Origin: Gemmatimonadales bacterium
Lineage (GTDB): Bacteria; Gemmatimonadota; Gemmatimonadetes; Gemmatimonadales; GWC2-71-9
Direction: 5' to 3'
DNA length: 64,000 nt
Assembly (NCBI GenBank): GCA_036265815.1
Contig: DATAOI010000058.1
Location: forward strand, 43,561-107,560
Part shown: in pieces, positions 34,739-42,968 of the stretch
Numbering within the stretch: the first letter of the stretch is position 1
Layout of the letters: each line of letters starts with the position of its first letter
Translations under genes and position numbers: made by a program
Notes under the pieces: generated by a model
Seen by the model: only the letters and a program-made list of their open reading frames with translations
Told to the model about the DNA's origin: nothing
Database searches by the model: none

Positions 34739-36030
34739 TACTGCTCGATGAGCGCCTTGGCGATCATCTCCAGCCCGCGCTGCAGCAGCGATCGCCGGCG
34801 CCACTGGTCGAGCCGGATCTCGCGGGAGCGGCCGTAGTCCGCCTCGACGCCGTCGGAGACGGCCCGGGCGAACTCCCGGTCGCCGATGCCGAGCACGTTC
34901 TCCTCGTTCAGCTCCATGCTGCGCTCGTCCAGGTTGGCGGAACCGACGATCGACCAGCCGTCGTCGACCACGACGGTCTTGGCGTGCATCATGGACGGCT
35001 GAAATTCGAAGATCCGCACGCCGGCCTCGAGCAGCTCCTGGTAATAGCTGCGACCGGCGAGCTGCACCGGCACCGCGTCGGTGTGGTTGCCCGGCACCAG
35101 CACCCGCACATCCACCCCACTCCGTGCCCGCTCGATCACCGCCTGTCGGAGCCGCCGATCCGGAATGAAGTACGAGTTGGCGATCCACAGCCGGCGGCGA
35201 GCATTGATGAAGCTGAGCCAGAAGAGCAACCGGATGGGCTGGTGGGCGTCGGAGGGTGAGCTCACCACCGACAGCCCACACGCCCCTTCGGCCGACTCGA
35301 ACCGGGGATAGAAGCGCGGCCCGGCGATGACCTCGCCGGTGCAGTAGACCCAGTTGGTGGCGAACGCCGACTGGATTCCGCTGACCATCGGGCCGGTGAC
35401 CCGCGTCATGCTGTCGCGCCACTCGTGGGTGTTGCGGACGTTGCCGATCCACTTCTTCGACACCGCCGCGCCGCCAATGAACGCCACTCGCCCGTCGATC
35501 ACGATGGCCCGCCGGTGGGTGCGCCGGTAGACCCGCACCAGGTTGCGGAGCGCGACCGGGCGGAACCGCTCGATCCTGACCCCGGCCGATTGCAGGTCCT
35601 CGCGCTCGCGCTTCTTCAACTGGTGAGAGCCGAAGGCGTCCACCAGCAGCCGCACCTCCACGCCCGCCCGCGCCCGCTCCTTGAACGCGTCCAGGAACTC
35701 TCGGCCGACCTCATCCGGCACGAAGATGTAGACCTCGAAATTGACACTCTCCCTGGCGCCGCGGATGGCCTCGAGCATGGCGGGGTAGAAGGCATCGCCG
35801 TTTTCCATCAACGTCGGCTCTCCGCCGCGCAGCACGGGCACATTGAGGAACCCGGCGGCCGCCTGAATGAAGTCATCGGTGCCGGTGTCGAGCCCGAACC
35901 CCTTTTGATAATCCGGCTCGGGCCAGTCCGGCAGGAAGAGCGCGCCGATCACCGAGACCAGCGATACGGCGCCGATGGCGAGCAGGAGCCAGGCGAACCA
36001 GGGGAGATCGAGCCCGAGCCACCCGCTCAT
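34735..36030 (-). CDS. Phospholipase D / cardiolipin synthase-like protein
   Basis: A 431-residue membrane-anchored PLD family protein. One N-terminal helix (WFAWLLLAIGAVSLVSVIGALF) is followed by two phospholipase D units. The second HKD motif is intact: His349-x-Lys351-x4-Asp356, then GSANLDERS. The first reads His172-Arg-Arg174-x4-Asp179, so Arg replaces the conserved Lys. This layout matches bacterial cardiolipin synthases. The start shares an ATGA overlap with the upstream EEP gene. Its stop overlaps the sulfur carrier gene by four bases in convergent orientation. Confidence 0.88.
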   Translation of the reverse strand: MSGWLGLDLPWFAWLLLAIGAVSLVSVIGALFLPDWPEPDYQKGFGLDTGTDDFIQAAAGFLNVPVLRGGEPTLMENGDAFYPAMLEAIRGARESVNFEVYIFVPDEVGREFLDAFKERARAGVEVRLLVDAFGSHQLKKREREDLQSAGVRIERFRPVALRNLVRVYRRTHRRAIVIDGRVAFIGGAAVSKKWIGNVRNTHEWRDSMTRVTGPMVSGIQSAFATNWVYCTGEVIAGPRFYPRFESAEGACGLSVVSSPSDAHQPIRLLFWLSFINARRRLWIANSYFIPDRRLRQAVIERARSGVDVRVLVPGNHTDAVPVQLAGRSYYQELLEAGVRIFEFQPSMMHAKTVVVDDGWSIVGSANLDERSMELNEENVLGIGDREFARAVSDGVEADYGRSREIRLDQWRRRSLLQRGLEMIAKALIEQY

Positions 36031-36839
36031 GGCGGACTCCGGTCCGAGGCACGCAGCGCGATCCGGGCAAGCAGCGGATGGTGGTCGGACCCGAACACGG
36101 TGGCCCCGCGGTCGCGCGGATGCTCGTCGAGCCGCTCGACGTCCGCGCGGGCCACGGCCCCGGCGCGATCCCGGATCAGCACGTAGTCGAGGACCAGCCG
36201 AGGCAACGCATGAAAGGTGTGCCGCCAGGCCGGCAGCGCGGGGGGAACCCCGAAAGCGAATCCGGCCTCCTTGAGCAGCCGCCAGCTCCGCTCCGCGCGT
36301 CCCCGCCCCAAGTTCAGATCGGCACCGAGCACCACGAGATCGTCCTCCACATGCTCGAGGAGATGCTGAGCCTGCCGGCCTCGGCCGGCGGCGCCCAGCC
36401 ACTTGTGCCCCGGTGGTCCACGCGGGTCGAGGTGCGCGCTGACCAGGCGGATGTGCCGGCCGGCCAGGGAAATCGACGCCGTCAAGGCCACTCGCCGCTG
36501 GAGGACCAGCGGCAGCTCCACGGCGGTGGTCGATGCCAGCGGCAGATTGGAGAGGATCGCATTGCCTCGGTCGCTCCGCTCGCCGCCGTTCCGCATCGAC
36601 GGCACGTAGCGCAAGTTGAGGCCGAGCCGCCGCGCGGCGTCGGCAACGTCTTCCTGCGGGCGAGCGCGGGTGAGGTGGTCGCGCCCGGCGCGGCCACTGG
36701 AACGGGCGGGCACGGAGTGATCGGCGCGGTACGCCTCCTGGAGCAGAACGACGAGGGCCGCCTCGGGTCCCGGGCGGATGCGGCTGACCAGGTCGCTCAG
36801 CCGACCGCGCCCGATCCAGACGTTCCAGCTGAGCACCAC
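36027..36839 (-). CDS. Endonuclease/exonuclease/phosphatase (EEP) family protein
   Basis: A 270-residue metal-dependent phosphodiesterase or phosphatase. The family blocks are all visible: LSWNVW, VLLQEAYR with the metal Glu, RGNAILSNLPL, RLVSAHLDP with His, VLGADLNLG, LDYVLIRD and GSDHHPLLARI with the catalytic Asp-His pair. There is no signal peptide. The only start codon upstream of SWNVW in this frame is GTG 36839 or 36836. It is coupled to the downstream PLD gene, so a role in lipid or phosphodiester turnover is plausible but inferred. Confidence 0.85.
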   Translation of the reverse strand: MVLSWNVWIGRGRLSDLVSRIRPGPEAALVVLLQEAYRADHSVPARSSGRAGRDHLTRARPQEDVADAARRLGLNLRYVPSMRNGGERSDRGNAILSNLPLASTTAVELPLVLQRRVALTASISLAGRHIRLVSAHLDPRGPPGHKWLGAAGRGRQAQHLLEHVEDDLVVLGADLNLGRGRAERSWRLLKEAGFAFGVPPALPAWRHTFHALPRLVLDYVLIRDRAGAVARADVERLDEHPRDRGATVFGSDHHPLLARIALRASDRSPP

Positions 36840-37154
36840 GAGGGTAGACGTGGCTGAGTGCGTCTCGCTCGGTGGCGCGAGGTCGAGCGCCAGCGGCTCC
36901 CCGACGTTGGCGCGCCAGGGAGCGAGCCGGTCGGCCCCGGTCCGCCTAGCCGTTCATCACCCGGAGCTCGACACCCCGGAGCTCGTCCGTCACGCCAGAT
37001 CCCCCCGCTGATCTCAGCGGCGAAGCTACACCGGGAGGCGAGAGCCGGGATGTGACTGTGCTCACCACCTCCCTCCTGCCGCCTGGGCGACCCGGGTGTA
37101 TTTTCCACCTTCCGTCCGGCTGACAGCCATGCAGCAACAGGGAGCGTCCTACCG
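36840..37154. other. Intergenic region between the EEP gene and efp
   Basis: About 315 bases between divergent genes; it must carry both promoters. I see no clear -35/-10 pair, terminator or gene. An open frame continues upstream of the EEP start for about 38 codons but has no start codon. GGGAG lies 12 bases before the efp start. Confidence 0.5.
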
Positions 37155-37712
37155 ATGAAGGCAAGCGATATCCGCCGCGGTCACGTCCTCATTCTCGAAG
37201 GGCAGCCCTGCCGGGTGATGGACTTTCAGCACCGGACGCCGGGCAACCTGCGCGCATTCGTCCAGCTGCGGCTCCGGAACCTGACTTCGGGGAACACCTT
37301 CGATACCCGGCTCAGCGCCACCGAGTTCGTGGAGGATGCCCGGCTCGACACCAAGGATCTCCAGGTGATGTACCGCGATGCCAACGGGGTCCACGTCATG
37401 GATGCCGAGAGCTATGAGCAGTACACCCTGGACGACGAGGTCATCGGAGACCAGGGGCAGTGGCTCGACTCGGGCATGACTTTTCAGGCCGACTGGCTGA
37501 ATGGCCGTCCCATCTCGATCCAGCTTCCATCGGTGGCCGAGCTGGAGGTGGTGGAAACGGCACCCACCATGAAGACCGCCACCAAGACAGCCAGCACCAA
37601 GCCAGCCAAGCTGAGCAACGGGATGACGATTCAGGTGCCCGAGTTCATCGGGGAGGGCGAGCGGGTCCGGGTGAATCCGCGGGAGGGCGTCTACCTGGAG
37701 CGGGCCAAGTAA
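37155..37712 (+). CDS. efp: Elongation factor P
   Basis: Relieves ribosome stalling at polyproline. The 185-residue product has the three expected domains: N-terminal KOW-like (MKASDIRRGHVLILEG), central OB (YEQYTLDDEVIGDQGQWL) and C-terminal OB (SNGMTIQVPEFIGEGERVRVNPREGVYLERA). The tip loop reads PGNLRAF, so Asn31 occupies the place of the Lys or Arg that is modified in E. coli and Pseudomonas EF-P. The insertion TMKTATKTASTKPAKLSNG in the last domain is Lys/Thr-rich. No EpmA/EpmB or EarP gene is in this window. Confidence 0.93.
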   Translation: MKASDIRRGHVLILEGQPCRVMDFQHRTPGNLRAFVQLRLRNLTSGNTFDTRLSATEFVEDARLDTKDLQVMYRDANGVHVMDAESYEQYTLDDEVIGDQGQWLDSGMTFQADWLNGRPISIQLPSVAELEVVETAPTMKTATKTASTKPAKLSNGMTIQVPEFIGEGERVRVNPREGVYLERAK

Positions 37713-37744
37713 CCACGCCGGCGGAGCGACCGCCGCATCCGACG

Positions 37745-38308
37745 GTGATCCGGGCGGCGGCGATGGTCGAAGGAGGAATCCTGCTGCTGGCGCTTGGGGT
37801 GGGTCGCCTGACAGGGCACCCTCCCCTGGCGCAGCTCCGGGTCGACTGGAGCGGCATCGGCTGGGGTATCGCCGCGACCGCTCCCCTTTGCGCCGCACTG
37901 GCGTGGTGTCTTCACACCCGGCTCTCGCCCGTCGCTCGCCTGGTCCGGTTGGTGGACGAGCGGGTCCGGCCGCTATTCGCCGGCTGCTCGCTCCTCGAGC
38001 TGGCGATGATAGCTGCGCTGGCCGGAGCGGGGGAGGAGGCGCTCTTTCGCGGGGTGCTGCAGCCGACCCTGGCCGACCACCTGCCGGACTGGACCGCGCT
38101 GACCGCCACGGGCATCCTCTTCGGTCTGGTCCACTTCCTCACCCGCGAGTACGCCCTCGCCGCCGCCCTCGTCGGACTCTATCTCGGTGTGATCTTTCTG
38201 CTCTCCGGCAACCTGCTGGTGCCCATGCTGGCCCATGGACTCTACGATCTGATCGCACTGGCGCTCCTGGCCCGTGTGAAACCGGCCCCGGTCGAGTCCG
38301 TCCTTTAG
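37745..38308 (+). CDS. CPBP family intramembrane protease
   Basis: A 188-codon membrane protein of the CAAX prenyl endopeptidase/bacteriocin-processing family. Its glutamic protease motifs are present: EEALFR after AGAG, FGLVHF and AHGLYDL. Five or more hydrophobic segments surround them. GTG 37745 or ATG 37763 could be the start; neither has a strong ribosome-binding site. It follows efp by 32 bases on the same strand, probably in one transcript. Substrate unknown. Confidence 0.85.
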   Translation: MIRAAAMVEGGILLLALGVGRLTGHPPLAQLRVDWSGIGWGIAATAPLCAALAWCLHTRLSPVARLVRLVDERVRPLFAGCSLLELAMIAALAGAGEEALFRGVLQPTLADHLPDWTALTATGILFGLVHFLTREYALAAALVGLYLGVIFLLSGNLLVPMLAHGLYDLIALALLARVKPAPVESVL

Positions 38309-38376
38309 CTGGGGGCCGGCCGCGGCCCCCCCTCGCTGCACCATCCCGCCGAAAAGATCAGCACTGGAGGACGGGC

Positions 38377-39177
38377 ATGACGCTGATGGAAATGTACGCC
38401 CCAGGCACGTTCTGCTGGGCCGACCTGGGCACGCCCGACGCCCAGGCCGCGACCCGGTTCTACACGCAGCTCTTCGGCTGGGATTCCGTGGACCGGCCGC
38501 TCGGCCCGGACGTTTTCTACACCATGTTCTCGATCGGAGGACGGCCGGTGGCCGCCCTCTACCGGCAGGACGCCCAGTCGGAGCCGGCAGCTCCGCCGCA
38601 CTGGCTTTCCTACATCTCCGTCGAGGGCGCCGCAACCACCGTGCAACGGGCCCGCGAGCTGGGAGGCCACGTGCTGGACGAGGCCTTCGACGTGCTGGAC
38701 GTGGGGCGGATGGCCGTGATCAGGGACCCCATCGGCGCGGTCGTCGCATTATGGGAACCAAAGCGGCACATCGGGGCAGGCGTGGTCGGGGAGCCGGGCA
38801 CGCCGTGCTGGAACGAGCTGGTCACGACCGATCCGGAGAGCGCAGTGGCGTTCTACACCGGGCTGCTGGAATGGGAGTGCGTTTCCCACCCCATGGGAAG
38901 CATCCGCTACACCCGGTGCCGCCGGGGTGGGTCGTTTGCGGGCGGGATGCGGAGGGCCGGCGCCGTGGATGGCCCGAGCTTGCCCCACTGGCTGCTGTAC
39001 TTCGCGGTGGAGAATTGCGAGGCGGCGGCGGCGAAGGCTGCCTCGATCGGCGGTCGGATCGTGGTGTCTCCGGCCGAGGTACCGGAGCTCGGCCGGTGCG
39101 CCGTGTTGGAGGACCCTCAGGAGGCCGTCTTCGCGATCATCGAGTTGCTCCCGGCCCGCGCGGTGCATCAGGGGTAG
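38377..39177 (+). CDS. Two-domain VOC (glyoxalase-like) protein
   Basis: A 266-residue protein with two VOC modules of about 125 residues: the first from GTFCWADLGTPDAQAATRFYTQLFGWD to PIGAVVALWEP, the second from GTPCWNELVTTDPESAVAFYTGLLEWE to QEAVFAIIEL. Each has the beta-alpha-beta-beta-beta pattern. This tandem form resembles Cfp30B-like hypothetical hydroxylases. Metal ligands cannot be assigned by eye. GGAGG precedes ATG 38377. The nitroreductase follows after nine bases. Confidence 0.88.
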   Translation: MTLMEMYAPGTFCWADLGTPDAQAATRFYTQLFGWDSVDRPLGPDVFYTMFSIGGRPVAALYRQDAQSEPAAPPHWLSYISVEGAATTVQRARELGGHVLDEAFDVLDVGRMAVIRDPIGAVVALWEPKRHIGAGVVGEPGTPCWNELVTTDPESAVAFYTGLLEWECVSHPMGSIRYTRCRRGGSFAGGMRRAGAVDGPSLPHWLLYFAVENCEAAAAKAASIGGRIVVSPAEVPELGRCAVLEDPQEAVFAIIELLPARAVHQG

Positions 39178-39186
39178 ATTGGGCGA

Positions 39187-39756
39187 ATGGATGCCATCGA
39201 TGCCATTCAGCGGCGGACCTCGGTTCGCCGCTTCCGACCCGAGCCGGTGCCCCGTGAAGCCATCGAGCGCCTGCTCGAGTGCGCTGTACGGGCCCCCAAT
39301 CACAAGCTGACCCAGCCCTGGCGGTTCGCCGTGCTCACCGGGGCCGCCCGGGCGCGCTTTGCAGAGATCCGGGCCCGGCATCGGAGCAAGCGATACACCG
39401 ATCCCGAATCGCCCGAGGCGAAAGCCGGAGCCGACAAGGTCCGGCGGGAGGCACTGGAGACGCCGGCGTTCGTGGCGGTGATGTGCGCGGTGAGCGACGA
39501 CGAGCTCACCCGCGAGGAAGACTACGCCTCCGCCATGATGGCCACCGAGAACATGATGATCGCGGCGGAATCGCTTGGCCTCGGCACCTACCTCCGGACC
39601 GGCGGGGTCATGCGGCTTCCCGAGCTCACGGAGCTGGTGGGCCTGCCCCAAGGGTTCCGGGTGGTGGGTATCGTGTCGCTTGGATACCCCGCCGAAGCCC
39701 CGGTACCGGGCCGCCGCCGGCCCGCGGCCGAGCTCACCCGCTGGGTGGAGGCCTAG
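39187..39756 (+). CDS. Nitroreductase family protein
   Basis: FMN-dependent NAD(P)H oxidoreductase of 189 residues. It opens with the family signature IQRRTSVRRFRPEPVP, which supplies the FMN phosphate-binding Arg residues, then APNHKLTQPWRFAVLTG, and later SAMMATENMMIAAESLGLGTYL with GLPQGFRVVGIVSLGYP near the C-terminus. Substrate unknown. It likely shares a transcript with the VOC gene. Confidence 0.92.
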   Translation: MDAIDAIQRRTSVRRFRPEPVPREAIERLLECAVRAPNHKLTQPWRFAVLTGAARARFAEIRARHRSKRYTDPESPEAKAGADKVRREALETPAFVAVMCAVSDDELTREEDYASAMMATENMMIAAESLGLGTYLRTGGVMRLPELTELVGLPQGFRVVGIVSLGYPAEAPVPGRRRPAAELTRWVEA

Positions 39757-39835
39757 CGATCCCGCCCGGTATTACCGTCCGAGGTTTTTGGAGGTAAGTT
39801 CGTGCCTCCCGGAACCCTTGGAAACGGAGCCCTCC

Positions 39836-40720
39836 GTGTACTCCCGACGTTACCTCCCAGTGATGGTTGCCGCCGCGCTGGCGGCCGTTTGCTCGCCGCT
39901 CGAGGCGCAGCAACCCGCTCCGGCGCCGGTGGCCCCTCAGGCGGCCGACAGCGCCGTCCAGGGGTATGCCCCTGCGGCCGCTGCTCCAGCGCCGGCCGCC
40001 GCGGTCGTGGCTCCCGCGGCTGCCAACCCCACACCCGCTCCTGCCGCCCCTGCGGCTGCCGCCCCGGCCGCTGTCGCCCCGGCCGCTGCCGCAGCCGCGC
40101 CCGCCCCCGCCGCGCCGACGGTTGCTTCCGCGCTCGGGTTCATCGACGTTCTGCCCGCCCGGACTCCCGAGCGCATCCAGGCCCTGCTGGATGACGCCAG
40201 AGGGGCCGAGCGCGACGCCGACGCGGATCTGCTCCAGGCCACCGGCCACAAGGCGAGCACCCAGGGCGACATCGCGGTGAAGAAGCAGGAGATCTCCACC
40301 ATCGACTCGCGGATCAAGGCGGCCGACAAGGGCAAGCAGGACGCGGAGAAGGTCTCGTTGCAGGCCGAGAAGAAGGTGCTGGAAGGGCATCGCGACTTCC
40401 TCAACCGCCGCGCGGCGCTCCACAACTCCGAGATGGATGCGGCCAAGGCCGCGAAGAAGCTGGCGCAGGTGTCACAGAGTGGTCTCGAGCTGGAGCTGCA
40501 GCTGGCCAATCATCGCGCCGAGCGGGCGAAGGTCGCGGGCAGCGACCCCGCAGCCACCCTGCGTCAGGATGGAGTGATCCGAGAGCTGGAGCGGAGGACC
40601 CTGGAGGCCCAGCAATCGCGCGCCCAGGCCGCCAAGGATCTGGCCGCCAGGGACGAGGACATCGCCAAGCGTCGCATCGACCTCTATCAGGCGCAGACCG
40701 CCGCGGCAGGCGCGCGCTGA
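39836..40720 (+). CDS. Exported Ala/Pro-rich coiled-coil protein
   Basis: A 294-residue secreted or periplasmic protein, not recognised. GTG 39836 starts a signal peptide (YLPVMVAAALAAVCSPLEAQ). Residues ~25-100 are an Ala/Pro linker. From about 120 to the end is a long charged helical region with heptad-like spacing (AERDADADLLQATGH, KKQEISTIDSRIKAADKGKQDAEK, AKKLAQVSQSGLELELQLANHRAERAK), predicted coiled coil. Such a linker plus coiled coil often spans or binds the cell wall. A strong hairpin follows. Confidence 0.7.
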   Translation: MYSRRYLPVMVAAALAAVCSPLEAQQPAPAPVAPQAADSAVQGYAPAAAAPAPAAAVVAPAAANPTPAPAAPAAAAPAAVAPAAAAAAPAPAAPTVASALGFIDVLPARTPERIQALLDDARGAERDADADLLQATGHKASTQGDIAVKKQEISTIDSRIKAADKGKQDAEKVSLQAEKKVLEGHRDFLNRRAALHNSEMDAAKAAKKLAQVSQSGLELELQLANHRAERAKVAGSDPAATLRQDGVIRELERRTLEAQQSRAQAAKDLAARDEDIAKRRIDLYQAQTAAAGAR

Positions 40721-40745
40721 GACCGGAGCGTTCCTGAGTGTACAT

Positions 40746-40779
40746 CGACGCCCACCGGGCCGCGGCCCGGTGGGCGTCG
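40746..40779. terminator. Perfect 15-bp stem between convergent genes
   Basis: CGACGCCCACCGGGC (40746-40760) pairs perfectly with 40765-40779 around CGCG. It sits between the coiled-coil gene and the convergent DUF72 gene and probably ends both transcripts. No T-run follows. Confidence 0.7.
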
Positions 40780-40790
40780 GTGTGTCCGGC

Positions 40791-41552
40791 TCAGCGCTCG
40801 ATGCCGAGCAGGCCGAGGAGCCGCTGTCCATCGCGGGCGGCATGGCCCTCCCGGTCGTTGTTGAAGTAGACGTACACCTCCTTGCCGGCGCGGTCGAGCG
40901 CGAGAATCCGGGCGGCCCAGCCCCGCAGCTCGCCAGGGCTGAACCCGCCTTCCGCTCCCCGGCCGGCGTGCATTCGGAGGTAGACGAACGGCGCGGTGGT
41001 CACCAGATCGGGCTGGATTCTGCCGCCTACCGGAACGCAGAGCGCGACGCCGCCCCGGCCCAGCCGGTCATACGTCGCAGCGGTCTGCCAGCTCGGATGG
41101 CGAAACTCGATTACCCAGCGCGGGCCGGCCGGCAGCAGCGACAGGAACCGGTCCAATCTGGGGAGGTCCGCCTGGAAGGTCGGCGGTAGCTGGAAGAGTA
41201 CCGGCCCGAGCTTCGGTCCCAGCGCACCCGCGTGGTCCAGGAGCAGGGCGACAGGGGCCATGGAGTCTCGCAGGCGCAGCAGGTGGGTAATGAGCCGGCT
41301 CGCCTTGACGGCAAACTGAAAGTCCGGCGGGGTCGCCTCCCGCCAGCGGAGGAACGCGTCGGGCGGCGGGAGCCGGTAGAACGAGTTGTTGAGCTCGACG
41401 GTACGGAAGCGGGTCGCGAAATAGGCCAGCTCGTCCTTCTGGGGGAGCCCCTGGGGGTAAAACACGCCCTTGCGCCAGTGGGGATAGACGTATCCCGAGG
41501 TCCCGATCCAGAGCTGGCATGGGCTTGAATTAGTCGCGGATAGAGGCATCAT
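40791..41552 (-). CDS. DUF72 family protein
   Basis: A 253-residue TIM-barrel-like protein of unknown function. The DUF72 signature is clear: IGTSGYVYPHWRKGVFYP, then FRTVELNNSFYRLPP, PPDFQFAVKASRLITH, LLPAGPRWVIEFRHPSW, and YVYFNNDREGHAARDG near the C-terminus. Two adjacent ATG codons (41552 and 41549) could start it. Confidence 0.92.
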   Translation of the reverse strand: MMPLSATNSSPCQLWIGTSGYVYPHWRKGVFYPQGLPQKDELAYFATRFRTVELNNSFYRLPPPDAFLRWREATPPDFQFAVKASRLITHLLRLRDSMAPVALLLDHAGALGPKLGPVLFQLPPTFQADLPRLDRFLSLLPAGPRWVIEFRHPSWQTAATYDRLGRGGVALCVPVGGRIQPDLVTTAPFVYLRMHAGRGAEGGFSPGELRGWAARILALDRAGKEVYVYFNNDREGHAARDGQRLLGLLGIER

Positions 41553-41594
41553 CCGTGGGTCGCCGGAGATGAACCCCCTGAGGGAGGAATTCGG

Positions 41595-42260
41595 ATGCGG
41601 ATCCCGCTAGGCCATTCGGAGCGGCTCCTGCTCTTCGGCCGCAACTTTCTCAAGCACCCCCGGATGCTGGGGTCGGTGATTCCGAGCTCACGGTTTCTGG
41701 TCAAACGGCTGCTCGCGCCGGTCGACTGGACCCGGGCCAGGGTGATCGTGGAATATGGACCGGGGGTGGGGACGGTGACGACCGAGATCCTCCGGCGGAT
41801 GGCTCCCGACGCCATCCTGGTGGCAATCGAGACCAACGCCGACTTCGTCCGCTTCCTCCGCCGGCGGATCCAGGACCCCAGGTTGAGGCTGGTGCACGGA
41901 TCGGCGGCCAACGCGGACGACGTGCTGGCCGGCGCCGGCCTGGAGCAGGCCGATTACGTGATCTCCGGCATCCCCTACACCACGATGCCGGAGGGCACCC
42001 GCGATCAGATCCTCCGGAAGACTCACGCCCTGCTGCACCCCCACGGCACCTTCCTGGTCTTCCAGTTCACCCGGGCCGTGCTGCCCTCGCTCCGGGGGCT
42101 GTTCGGCATCGTGCGGGAGGAGTTCGAGCTGCGCAACGTCATGCCAGCCCGGCTGTTCTACTGCCGCCGGGACGCCGAGCGGAGAACCAGCTCCCGTCCG
42201 GCGCCCCGGCCGCCGATCGCGGGTCCCTCCCCGCAGGCCGCGAGGCTCAGCGATTCCTGA
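41595..42260 (+). CDS. SAM-dependent methyltransferase, PmtA-like
   Basis: A 221-residue class I methyltransferase. SAM-binding motif I is VEYGPGVGTVT; the acidic ribose-binding end is LVAIETNADF; YVISGIPYTTMP follows at motif IV. An N-terminal amphipathic stretch (FGRNFLKHPRMLGSVIPSSRFLV) and this layout resemble phosphatidylethanolamine N-methyltransferase PmtA and KsgA-related enzymes. Lipid methylation is the likeliest role but is inferred. The start is 42 bases from the divergent DUF72 gene. Confidence 0.8.
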   Translation: MRIPLGHSERLLLFGRNFLKHPRMLGSVIPSSRFLVKRLLAPVDWTRARVIVEYGPGVGTVTTEILRRMAPDAILVAIETNADFVRFLRRRIQDPRLRLVHGSAANADDVLAGAGLEQADYVISGIPYTTMPEGTRDQILRKTHALLHPHGTFLVFQFTRAVLPSLRGLFGIVREEFELRNVMPARLFYCRRDAERRTSSRPAPRPPIAGPSPQAARLSDS

Positions 42261-42855
42261 CCGTGGCGGCCTCGGGCTGAGAGGCGACCGTGGACTCCGC
42301 GGTACGCCAGCCGTCCTGGATGGCGCCGTAGATCTCGGGGAGCACGTCCTCCCGCGCCAGGAGTCCCTCCTGACCGAGGTAGCGGATGACCGCCGGTGGA
42401 ATGAAGCTGTTGAAGCGGACCATCACCTCGGCATACTCCCGGAAGTGCTGTTGGGCCAGATCGGCGACTTCCCGGTCGCTCAGGGAGAGCGCGGTGGTAT
42501 ACAGCATGACATAACCGATGGTCGCCAGGCTCAATGCGGTGTAGTCGTCGCGCAGATTCTTGGGCAATCCTTCGGTGCGGAACAGGTCGATGACGCCGGC
42601 CGCCACGCCGGCCACGGCGGACCCGGCCCGCTTCACGGCCTCGGTAATGCCGGCGGCTTTGCGCCGCTCGCTCAGCATGCGGAGATCGCTGATGTGGTGC
42701 TCGATGGTGCGGTGGAGCTGCTTCAATTCGGTGATGACGTCGGGATAATCCTCCAAATCCTTGATCTGCGCCTGAATGGCCTTCTCGATATGGTCCTCCA
42801 GCGACAACATATCGGTGACATAGCTGTTGATCGCTTCGTTCCTCTCGCGTGGCAC
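42247..42855 (-). CDS. Ferritin-like four-helix protein
   Basis: A 202-residue helical protein resembling the ferritin-like DUF892 (YciF-type) group. Helix 1 carries TDMLSLEDHIEKAIQAQ with Glu/His, helix 2 HRTIEHHISDLRML, the third region DDYTALSLATIGYVMLYTTAL and helix 4 DLAQQHFREYAEVMVRF. The Glu and His residues could bind a metal pair. It starts at GTG 42855 with GGAGG six bases upstream and overlaps the convergent methyltransferase by 14 bases. Confidence 0.75.
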   Translation of the reverse strand: MPRERNEAINSYVTDMLSLEDHIEKAIQAQIKDLEDYPDVITELKQLHRTIEHHISDLRMLSERRKAAGITEAVKRAGSAVAGVAAGVIDLFRTEGLPKNLRDDYTALSLATIGYVMLYTTALSLSDREVADLAQQHFREYAEVMVRFNSFIPPAVIRYLGQEGLLAREDVLPEIYGAIQDGWRTAESTVASQPEAATVRNR

Positions 42856-42968
42856 GATGACCTCCGGTGGCTAGGGGAATGTGGGCCTCGCGCGCTTGCG
42901 CTCCACGAGGGCAGGCCCAGACCGGGAGAATGGCGCGGTGGTAGATCGCTGTCTGTAAGGAGCATCAC

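Noticed and set aside
39575..39835. Upstream extension of the coiled-coil protein into the nitroreductase gene
   Set aside because: The extended part is out of frame with, and overlaps, a real gene; GTG 39836 begins the signal peptide.
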